Shown piece by piece: positions 1 to 5,072 of a stretch of DNA of 5,072 nucleotides (position 1 is the first letter of the stretch; each line of letters opens with the position of its first letter). The DNA is from Anaerolineales bacterium (GTDB lineage: Bacteria; Chloroflexota; Anaerolineae; Anaerolineales; E44-bin32): the NCBI GenBank assembly GCA_030606845.1, contig JAUWFP010000177.1:1-5072 (forward strand), in the 5' to 3' direction. The notes beneath the pieces were generated by a model. The model had not been told where the DNA came from, made no database searches, and saw nothing but the letters and a program-made list of their open reading frames with translations. Both the position numbers and the translations under genes were made by a program.

Positions 1-551
1 GCGGACGCATTTTCAACACTGCCCTGGTCATCGGAGCGGAGGGAATTCTCGGCCGCTACCGGAAAACTCACCTACCCCACCTTGGCATTGATCGCTTCCT
101 CGCCTCCGGCGAGGAGCTGCTCCCTCCGCTAAAGACCCCTATCGGCCGAGTGGGAACGCTCATCTGCTATGACCTGCGCTTCCCTGAGCCTTGTCGTGCG
201 CTCGCGCTTATGGGCGCTCAGATCGTATTAATCTCCACCGCCTGGCCCAGCACCGCCACCCTCTACCCGGATTTTGTCGCCCGGACCAGGGCTGCCGAGA
301 ATGGCCTCTTCCTCGTAGCCGCCAATCGGATCGGGGAGGAGCGCGGGGCGCGCTATTTGGGTCATAGTCTCATCATCGGACCTGACGGCGAAGTTCTGGC
401 ACAAGCCGGCGGAGAAGAAGAAACCATCCTCTACGCCGATATCGACCCCTCGCTCAGCGATCAGAAACGGCGGGTTTTCCTCGCTGGAGAATACGAACTC
501 GATATCTTCAACGATAGGCGGCCCGACCTCTACGGTGAAATCGTAAGATAA
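1..551 (+). CDS. Carbon-nitrogen hydrolase (nitrilase superfamily), C-terminal part
   Basis: The reading frame is open from the window edge (first full codon at position 3) to a TAA at 549-551, giving 182 visible residues. The protein starts outside the window; family members usually have about 260-300 residues, so roughly a third is missing. Two of the three catalytic residues of the nitrilase Glu-Lys-Cys triad are visible: Lys21 in YRKTHLP and the nucleophile Cys55 in LICYDLRFPE. The catalytic Glu would lie upstream. The segment ending AAENGLFLVAANR (around residue 99) is also typical of the family. Such enzymes are cytoplasmic and hydrolyse amides or nitriles through a thioester on the cysteine. 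The pattern resembles Nit2/omega-amidase or carbamoyl-amidase-like members, but the substrate cannot be told from this piece. The GTG at 150 lies between Lys21 and Cys55, so it is an internal Val and not a start. The gene is convergent with the ATPase and ends 101 bp from it. Confidence 0.93.
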   Translation, partial: GRIFNTALVIGAEGILGRYRKTHLPHLGIDRFLASGEELLPPLKTPIGRVGTLICYDLRFPEPCRALALMGAQIVLISTAWPSTATLYPDFVARTRAAENGLFLVAANRIGEERGARYLGHSLIIGPDGEVLAQAGGEEETILYADIDPSLSDQKRRVFLAGEYELDIFNDRRPDLYGEIVR

Positions 552-602
552 CCAATTCATAGCATCCATGAGGTAATTTTTTCGCCCTCGTCCAAGAAAT
601 AT

Positions 603-629
603 GCCTGGGGCGTTCTGTTAACGCGAGGC
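603..629. terminator. Imperfect hairpin between convergent genes, possible terminator
   Basis: The arms are GCCT (603-606) plus GCGTT (610-614), and AACGC (620-624) plus AGGC (626-629), around a CTGTT loop. A small GGG/G internal loop interrupts the stem. It lies in the 101 bp gap between the stop codons of the nitrilase-family gene (+) and the ATPase (-). Read on the minus strand it is followed by ATATTTCTT, a weak T-rich tail, so it may end the ATPase transcript. Read on the plus strand there is no T-tract after it. It is weaker than a textbook intrinsic terminator. Confidence 0.35.
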
Positions 630-652
630 AGGGCTTGTCTTGCGATCGACTC

Positions 653-3481
653 CTATGCAGTCGGCGCAACCTTCATTTGTTTACCCATCAGCCATTTACT
701 TAATTCCGCGACGATGGCGGGGACAAACAACAAAGGCAGTACGATCTGCCATTCAGCCCAACCCAAAGGAACGGTGTTGAAGATCGGTTGAAGGAAGGGG
801 ACATAGATTACGGCGAGCAATAACAGCATCGATGATGTCACCGCATAGAGCATCCACTTGTTGCTGAAGAGCCCAATCTTATGCAGGGGATAGTGTTCCG
901 AACGTACGGTGAACGCCCGCAGGAGTTCAGAGAAAGAAAGCGTGACGAAGGCCATCGTCTTCGCCTCTTCTGGAATTCCGGGATAAAGTTGGATGCCCAT
1001 CCAGTATGCATACAGCGTAACGCCCGCTATGGCGATGGTCTGGATCCCAATGCGCGTGCGCATTGGGCGGTTGATCACAGGCTCCTCAGGAGGCCGCGGG
1101 GGTTGATTCATAATATCCGGATCCCCCTTTTCCATCCCCAACGCAAGTGCTGGGGCACCATCTGTGATCAAGTTAAGCCACAGGAGTTGAATAGGGGTCA
1201 GGGGAGAGGGGAGGCCCGCCAGGATGGCGATAAAGATAACCGCTATTTCTGCCAGGTTGCAAGATAGTAAATAAAAGACGAACTTACGAATGTTGCTGTA
1301 GATAACTCGTCCTTGCTCGACGGCATCGACGATGCTGGCGAAATTGTCGTCGGTAAGGACCATGTCCGCCGCTTCCTTAGCGACATCCGTTCCAGTAACG
1401 CCCATTGCCACACCAATATCCGCCCGTTTCAGCGCTGGCGCATCGTTTACTCCATCCCCGGTCATGGCAACGATCTCGCCGTGTGATTTCAGAGCGTTAA
1501 CGATGCGCACCTTATGCTCTGGAGAGACGCGCGCGAAGACATCGGTGGTCGCAACCTTCTCTTTGAGCGCCGCATCCTCCATGTCATCCAGCTGCGATCC
1601 TGTAAGGACTCCATGCCCCATCTGGATTAAGGCAATCTCTTCGGCAATCTCTTCCGCCGTATCTGGGAAATCGCCCGTGATCATTAATGTGCGTATACCT
1701 GCCTGGCGTGCCTTCTCTATGGCGGGTTTGGCTTGCGGGCGCGGCGGATCGATCATGCCCATCAGGCCAACGAATATTAAATCGCGCTCGACCTTCTCCG
1801 GTGTTGCATCGTCGGGGACATCGGGATCCACACGAAATGCCACGGCGATGACCCGCAAGGCAGAGCGTGCCATGCGAGCATTCGCCTCATAGATTCGTTC
1901 ACGGATCTCATCTGTCATTGGTGCAGTTGTGTCGTCCATCTTCTGATACTGGGTACACAGGTCTAATACGACATCCGGCGCACCTTTTATCGCCGCAATC
2001 TCCCATTCCCGCAATTCGTTATCGTAGAATGGGCTTGCATCATCCGGTGCCGGATCGACGATCTTATGTACTGTTGTCATCCGCTTACGGGAAGAATCAA
2101 AGGGGATCTCATCGATCCTTGGATACGCTTCTTCAAGTCTGTCCCTGAAGGCTCCCGCTTTGGCTGCGGCGATCAACAACGCCGCCTCTGTTGGATCACC
2201 GATTACGCGGGGTGTTTCCTCCACATCATTTGTTGGTTCAGTTTCAATCTGTGCATCATTCGCTAATGTGGCGACCCATAAAACCGTCGTCGAGGCGGGA
2301 TAATCACGTAAGTCCACCACCCCGTTATCAACCTTGAAATCCCCGGTTTGGTTAAAACCTCCCCCTGTTATTTCGAAGGTCGTGCCATCAACCCACATGC
2401 GTGTCACGGTCATCTGGTTCTGCGTGAGCGTACCGGTCTTATCCGAGCAGATCACCGTTGTCGATCCTAACGTCTCGACAGAGGAAAGTCGTCGTATGAG
2501 TGCATGACGAGTGATCATTTCTTGCATACCGAGCGCAAGCGTGATCGTCACAACGGCAGCCAAGCCTTCCGGTACAGCTGCAACTGCCAGGCTGACCGCA
2601 ACAAGGAACATCTCGAGCGGCTCAATCCCGCGCAACCAGCCAACCCCAAACACAAGCACGCACACAACTAGAGCCGCTATCCCGAGCGCCTTTCCGAGTT
2701 GGTCAAGCTTGCGTTGCAACGGAGTCGGTTCCTCGTGCACAGCCTGGAGCATGGCTGCGATCATGCCAATTTGCGTACGCATTCCTGTGCTGACAACGAC
2801 GCCGCTGCCACGCCCGTAGGAAACCACCGTCCCGCTGAAGGCCGTATTGCGGCGATCGCCCAGCGCCATATCCTGTGTGAGGACAAGGTGAGCATCTTTC
2901 GTGACGGGCACGGATTCGCCCGTTAGGGCAGCCTCTTCGATGCGTAAATTGACCGTCTCTATCAGCCTCAGATCGGCGGGGATAAAATTCCCGGCTTCCA
3001 GAAACACGATATCTCCCGGAACCAATTCGCGCGCTGGGCATATCTGTCGATGCCCTTCACGTAGAACAAGTGCATCCGGAGCAGCAAGCCGCCGGAGTGC
3101 CGCTAGCGCCTCCTCGGCCTTGCGCTCTTGCACAACGCCCAGAAGAGCATTGAGTACCACAATGGCCAGGATAGCCGCGGCTTCTATATAATCGCCGAGG
3201 ATCGCAGCTACGAGCGCCGCAACGATGAGGACAATGACGATGAAATTATTGAATTGCTCGAAAATCAATCGAAACAGAGATGGTTTTGTGGCTTCTTCAA
3301 GTTCATTGGGCCCGAATTGCTCAAGGCGCCGACTCGCTTCTTCTTCACTTAACCCTTGTTTGGGCGATGTTTGGAGCGCCTGAACGATCTCCGTTGCCTC
3401 CAACACATGCCAGATATCTTCTCCGTTTACAACAACTTCAAGGGGGGAGGCAGATGAGGGGGTATCTTCCACTGATTCCAA
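653..3481 (-). CDS. P-type cation-transporting ATPase, P2A (Ca2+-ATPase/SERCA-like)
   Basis: This is a complete, unbroken 942-residue membrane pump that couples ATP hydrolysis to cation export across the cytoplasmic membrane. In order: an N-terminal cation-ATPase domain (about 22-75); TM1-2 (about 78-117); an actuator domain with TGES at 187-190; TM3-4 (about 265-318) with PEGL at 304-307; the phosphorylated Asp347 in CSDKTGTLT; a nucleotide domain with F461 and KGAPD (499-503); a phosphorylation domain with DPP (578-580), TGD (602-604) and TGDGVND (674-680); TM5-6 (about 731-782); and TM7-10 (about 811-930). Ca2+ specificity is inferred from residues matching the SERCA ligands: E305, N742, E745, N770, T773, D774 and E852. 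Na+ or Mn2+ transport is a less likely alternative. The start is a TTG with GGAG nine bases upstream; there is no in-frame Met before M202, and the conserved domain begins only about 22 residues in. It appears to have its own promoter, separate from treT upstream. Confidence 0.95.
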   Translation of the reverse strand: MESVEDTPSSASPLEVVVNGEDIWHVLEATEIVQALQTSPKQGLSEEEASRRLEQFGPNELEEATKPSLFRLIFEQFNNFIVIVLIVAALVAAILGDYIEAAAILAIVVLNALLGVVQERKAEEALAALRRLAAPDALVLREGHRQICPARELVPGDIVFLEAGNFIPADLRLIETVNLRIEEAALTGESVPVTKDAHLVLTQDMALGDRRNTAFSGTVVSYGRGSGVVVSTGMRTQIGMIAAMLQAVHEEPTPLQRKLDQLGKALGIAALVVCVLVFGVGWLRGIEPLEMFLVAVSLAVAAVPEGLAAVVTITLALGMQEMITRHALIRRLSSVETLGSTTVICSDKTGTLTQNQMTVTRMWVDGTTFEITGGGFNQTGDFKVDNGVVDLRDYPASTTVLWVATLANDAQIETEPTNDVEETPRVIGDPTEAALLIAAAKAGAFRDRLEEAYPRIDEIPFDSSRKRMTTVHKIVDPAPDDASPFYDNELREWEIAAIKGAPDVVLDLCTQYQKMDDTTAPMTDEIRERIYEANARMARSALRVIAVAFRVDPDVPDDATPEKVERDLIFVGLMGMIDPPRPQAKPAIEKARQAGIRTLMITGDFPDTAEEIAEEIALIQMGHGVLTGSQLDDMEDAALKEKVATTDVFARVSPEHKVRIVNALKSHGEIVAMTGDGVNDAPALKRADIGVAMGVTGTDVAKEAADMVLTDDNFASIVDAVEQGRVIYSNIRKFVFYLLSCNLAEIAVIFIAILAGLPSPLTPIQLLWLNLITDGAPALALGMEKGDPDIMNQPPRPPEEPVINRPMRTRIGIQTIAIAGVTLYAYWMGIQLYPGIPEEAKTMAFVTLSFSELLRAFTVRSEHYPLHKIGLFSNKWMLYAVTSSMLLLLAVIYVPFLQPIFNTVPLGWAEWQIVLPLLFVPAIVAELSKWLMGKQMKVAPTA
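1046..1067. repeat. 22 bp inverted repeat inside the ATPase gene
   Basis: CCCAATGCGC (1046-1055) and GCGCATTGGG (1058-1067) are perfect 10-base inverted arms around a 2-base centre. On the coding strand the sequence encodes the PMRTRIG stretch (about residues 806-812) at the start of TM7. In mRNA it could form a stable hairpin; as DNA it looks like a dyad-symmetric protein site. Whether it does either is unknown. Confidence 0.6.
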
Positions 3482-3489
3482 TTTATCTT

Positions 3490-3495
3490 ACTCCA
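3490..3495 (-). promoter_or_regulatory. Ribosome binding site for the TTG-started ATPase
   Basis: Read on the minus strand this is TGGAGT. The GGAG core ends nine bases before the TTG at 3481-3479. It is the best Shine-Dalgarno match just upstream and is what supports the TTG start. The ATG a few bases further upstream is followed at once by a TAA stop. Confidence 0.7.
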
Positions 3496-3506
3496 TTACA
3501 TAACTT

Positions 3507-3524
3507 CGGGGCATTCATGCCCCG
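3507..3524. promoter_or_regulatory. 18 bp palindrome at the ATPase transcript start: possible operator or leader hairpin
   Basis: CGGGGCAT (3507-3514) and ATGCCCCG (3517-3524) are perfect 8-base inverted arms around two central bases. From the predicted start near 3526, the palindrome covers about +3 to +20 of the ATPase leader, between the -10 box and the ribosome binding site. That position suits a repressor operator. As RNA it would fold into a GC-rich hairpin near the very 5' end. The sequence alone does not decide between these. Confidence 0.5.
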
Positions 3525-3532
3525 GCGCGCGA

Positions 3533-3541
3533 ATTATAGCA
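3533..3541 (-). promoter_or_regulatory. Extended -10 promoter for the ATPase gene
   Basis: The minus strand reads TGCTATAAT, a perfect consensus TATAAT preceded by TGn, which is the extended -10 form that can work without a good -35 box. No hexamer 16-18 bases upstream resembles TTGACA; the nearest, TTGTCA, is 23 bases away and too far. The predicted start is near 3526, giving a leader of about 45 nt. Confidence 0.65.
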
Positions 3542-3811
3542 CGACGGCCTCTGTATTCTGCTGACAACAACAGCACATTTAGCCGACAAGCTGACCAGCG
3601 CAAATGCCCATCGAATGGTTGGTATTTATGGTTCTCCTCCAATTTCTGTGAGTGACCAAACAGATTGTCGCTGCCCAACTCCACGCCATTCCGGTCTGGC
3701 TTACTCCGGAAAAACGAACCCTGGATAACGGTATTTCCACATATTCTGATTCGCATGGTCGGTTTGAACTGAGAGCTTGATGTTTGATCCGGGGGGCGCA
3801 GTACAGTGGAG

Positions 3812-3868
3812 TCCCCCACAGTCCCCTCGCGTGCATCCCCGTAGCAGAGCGGAGGGGGCATTGGGGGA
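3812..3868. repeat. Long GC-rich imperfect inverted repeat
   Basis: The left arm (3812-3828, TCCCCCA then GTCCCCTC) pairs with the right arm (3852-3868, GAGGGGGC then TGGGGGA). This gives 17-position arms with two mismatches and one G-T wobble around a 23-base loop. It would form a strong hairpin in either strand. Similar runs of the type GGGGGATTTAGGGGG recur in dispersed palindromic elements of cyanobacteria and Chloroflexota as far as I recall, so this may be one copy of a dispersed repeat family; that is not shown here. Confidence 0.55.
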
Positions 3869-3877
3869 TTTAGGGGG

Positions 3878-3904
3878 AAGAAAAGAAAAAGCGACTCATC
3901 GCCT
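3878..3904 (-). terminator. Rho-independent-like terminator downstream of treT
   Basis: Read on the minus strand, AGGCGA, a TGAG loop and TCGCTT form a 6 bp stem with one G-U pair, followed by a T-tract of the form TTTCTTTTCTT (complement of 3878-3888). It lies about 140 bases after the treT stop and points the same way, so it could end the treT transcript before the ATPase promoter. The stem is short. A perfect 6 bp hairpin just before it (3897-3912) overlaps it and cannot form at the same time. Confidence 0.45.
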
Positions 3905-3912
3905 CTGCGATG
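3897..3912. repeat. Perfect 6 bp hairpin overlapping the terminator stem
   Basis: CATCGC (3897-3902), loop CTCT, GCGATG (3907-3912). Its left arm shares bases with the terminator-like stem at 3889-3904, so only one of the two can fold in a given transcript. Confidence 0.5.
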
Positions 3913-3933
3913 GTCTATCTATGCGCTCAGACA

Positions 3934-3964
3934 CGCAGGCCTTAAAGCGCAGGCTGCGCCTGCG
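3934..3964. repeat. CGCAGGC repeat unit with perfect hairpin
   Basis: CGCAGGC occurs directly at 3934-3940 and 3948-3954 and inverted (GCCTGCG) at 3958-3964. The last two copies form a perfect 7 bp stem with a TGC loop. It sits three bases from a second hairpin of the same size. Confidence 0.6.
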
Positions 3965-3966
3965 AC

Positions 3967-3983
3967 CGGAAGCAGAGCTTCCG
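3967..3983. repeat. Second 7 bp hairpin, CGGAAGC / GCTTCCG
   Basis: CGGAAGC (3967-3973), loop AGA, GCTTCCG (3977-3983). Stem and loop sizes match the hairpin at 3948-3964, and only two bases separate the pair. Paired palindromes of this layout are typical of REP-like intergenic repeats. AGCAGAGC here (3971-3978) also occurs at 3843-3850, in the loop of the long inverted repeat. Confidence 0.6.
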
Positions 3984-4044
3984 CACTCCACATATTGCCA
4001 AAGCCGCGTCTTGATAGAAATGAGGGGCAAGTATTTGCAGAAGT

Positions 4045-5072
4045 TTATAAACTCAGGATCAAATCAATGTAATCCAGCAGATGTCCCGTGATCAGGAAAT
4101 GATCGCGTACGTGCTCCTTAGCCTGTTGGCCCAATTTATGGGCCAGGCTTTTATCTTCAAGCAGTGTGATTGTTTTCTCCGCGAATCCATCATAGTCATG
4201 CGGTTCGAGCAGGTAGCCGGTGACGCCATCGACCATCTGTGTCGGGATCCCGCCAACATTTGAAGCGACCACCGGTGTTCCCTTCCACATCGCTTCGGTG
4301 ATAACGAGCCCAAACCCTTCGCGCGTCGACTTCTGGATCACAACATCCGAGATGCGCTGCATAACATTGACGAGGATCGGATCATCTCCGCGCACAAAGA
4401 GCACATCGCCGCGAGCGAGGAAATCCTTGGCAACTTCTGTCATCTGTGCCAGGATCCTTGCCCCCTCCGGATCGTCGCTGGCCATGTTGTATACAAATAT
4501 CAAACGGCAATCGACTTGCTCTTTGACGCGCTCAAAAATCTTCAAAACGCCTTCAGGGTCCTTCCAGGGATCGAAGCGCGAAACCTGGGTGATAATCGGC
4601 TTATCCGTTGGAATCTTGTGTTGGGTCAGATAATCCTCGATCACCTGGTCGGGGAGATCCATGTTCTTCGGGGAAAGAGGGTCGATGGAGGGGGAAATGA
4701 TATCCTGCTCGATCGCAAGGTCGGGGACCTTGTAAATCTCCGAGGAGACGATCATGCGGTCGTATTCGACAACGTAGGGTTCCATGAAAGCCCAAGCCTG
4801 AGGGTTCGGCTTCGTAATGTCAATGTGGCAGCGCCAGACCCAAGGGGAGGTATGCGCTACGTCACGAACCAACGCGCATGGCTGTGGATCATGAATGATG
4901 ACATAGTCGTGATCGAGAAAAGCAAAGCGAGCGAATTTCTCGTTAATGAATTTGTAAATCTCCAGTTCCTCTTCTGAAAAAGACAGTTCCTGCCCTTGAA
5001 GCGCGTTGTGGAACTTCTTCGTTACCTCGAAGAAATCTGGGATTCCATGCAGGACTCGCCAATCCGTGCGGA
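4045..5072 (-). CDS. treT: Trehalose synthase TreT-like glycosyltransferase (GT4), N-terminus missing
   Basis: The frame is open from the window edge to a TAA at 4045-4047, giving 341 complete codons. TreT proteins have about 400-415 residues, so roughly the first 70 are outside. Translating past the TTG at 4872 gives family-like sequence (DWRVLHGIPDFFEVTKKFHN near visible residue 3, and DYVIIHDPQP just before residue 66), so that TTG is an internal Leu and not a start. Family marks are WVWRCHID (77-84), SIDPLSPKN (about 128-136), TQVSRFDPWKDP with probable nucleotide-sugar-contacting R165 and K170, and the GT4 E-x7-E motif E251/E259 in REGFGLVITEAMWKG. TreT joins glucose from ADP- or UDP-glucose to glucose, reversibly making trehalose in the cytoplasm. 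Trehalose phosphorylase TreP is a close GT4 relative and remains a lesser alternative. The ATPase gene follows 563 bp downstream in the same direction but seems separately transcribed. Confidence 0.9.
   Translation of the reverse strand, partial: RTDWRVLHGIPDFFEVTKKFHNALQGQELSFSEEELEIYKFINEKFARFAFLDHDYVIIHDPQPCALVRDVAHTSPWVWRCHIDITKPNPQAWAFMEPYVVEYDRMIVSSEIYKVPDLAIEQDIISPSIDPLSPKNMDLPDQVIEDYLTQHKIPTDKPIITQVSRFDPWKDPEGVLKIFERVKEQVDCRLIFVYNMASDDPEGARILAQMTEVAKDFLARGDVLFVRGDDPILVNVMQRISDVVIQKSTREGFGLVITEAMWKGTPVVASNVGGIPTQMVDGVTGYLLEPHDYDGFAEKTITLLEDKSLAHKLGQQAKEHVRDHFLITGHLLDYIDLILSL

Larger units (their letters stand above)
3482..4044. other. 563 bp non-coding region between treT and the ATPase gene
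   Basis: No convincing gene lies here. Open frames in this stretch are short and low-complexity, overlap the palindromes and match no family I recognise. The ATPase-proximal 60 bp hold the promoter, palindrome and ribosome binding site. From about 3542 to 3785 I see little: only a 6 bp inverted repeat TTCCGG/CCGGAA (3689-3694 and 3706-3711). From about 3790 to 3985 the sequence is dense in G/C runs and palindromes, listed separately. From 3986 to 4044 nothing stands out. No tRNA-like or CRISPR-like structure was seen. Confidence 0.75.

Noticed and set aside
150..551. GTG at 150 as the start of the hydrolase
   Set aside because: It falls between the catalytic Lys and Cys motifs, and the frame upstream is open and encodes the conserved YRKTHLP segment.
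881..1892. Plus-strand open frames opposite the ATPase gene
   Set aside because: They are antisense shadows of a strongly conserved ATPase and show no protein-like features of their own.
3560..3575. TTGTCA-like -35 box for the ATPase promoter
   Set aside because: The spacing to the TATAAT is 23 bases, too long for a standard sigma-70 promoter; the extended -10 explains the site better.
3496..3861. Minus-strand open frame of 121 codons upstream of the ATPase
   Set aside because: It overlaps the promoter palindrome and the long inverted repeat, has no recognisable domain, and looks like chance coding. The same applies to the 85-codon frame at 3579-3836.
3780..3990. CRISPR array
   Set aside because: The repeats are palindromic units of differing sequence and spacing, with no regular direct repeat and spacer pattern.
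4043..4052. GTTTATAAAC 10 bp palindrome over the treT stop codon
   Set aside because: It is AT-rich, short and has no arm-loop geometry of a terminator; a chance occurrence is likely.
3777..4091. Plus-strand open frame of 104 codons over the palindromic island
   Set aside because: It runs through the hairpins and into the end of treT, with Arg-rich low-complexity sequence and no family match.
4045..4872. TTG at 4872 as the start of the glycosyltransferase
   Set aside because: The frame continues to the window edge with clear TreT-like sequence, so this TTG is an internal leucine.

Overview
This is a 5.07 kb bacterial chromosomal window holding three protein genes, two of them cut by the window edges. 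GC content looks moderate, around 50-55% by eye. The protein mix (a calcium-type P2A ATPase, a TreT-like trehalose synthase and a nitrilase-superfamily amidohydrolase), the TTG start and the palindromic GC-rich intergenic repeats would fit a Chloroflexota-like bacterium. That assignment is an inference from general resemblance, and nothing in the window proves it.

Layout. Positions 1-551 (+) are the C-terminal part of a carbon-nitrogen hydrolase. A short gap (552-652) with an imperfect hairpin separates it from a convergent, complete 942-residue P-type cation ATPase (653-3481, -). Upstream of the ATPase lies a 563 bp non-coding stretch (3482-4044). It holds a ribosome binding site, an extended -10 promoter with a palindrome right at the predicted transcript start, and, further out, a cluster of palindromic units between about 3790 and 3985. 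The last region (4045-5072, -) is the C-terminal 341 residues of a TreT-type family 4 glycosyltransferase whose N-terminus lies beyond the window.

How the parts relate. The ATPase and treT point the same way. A terminator-like hairpin plus T-tract after treT and a separate promoter before the ATPase suggest they are independent transcription units. The nitrilase-family gene is convergent to both. I see no shared pathway: the ATPase should export Ca2+ (or a related cation) from the cytoplasm, TreT should make the compatible solute trehalose, and the hydrolase should cleave a C-N bond in a small amide.

I did not find an obvious undescribed system. The observations most worth a second look are the palindrome on the ATPase promoter, the palindromic island at 3790-3985, the 22 bp inverted repeat inside the ATPase gene, and the complete set of SERCA-like Ca2+ ligands in the ATPase.
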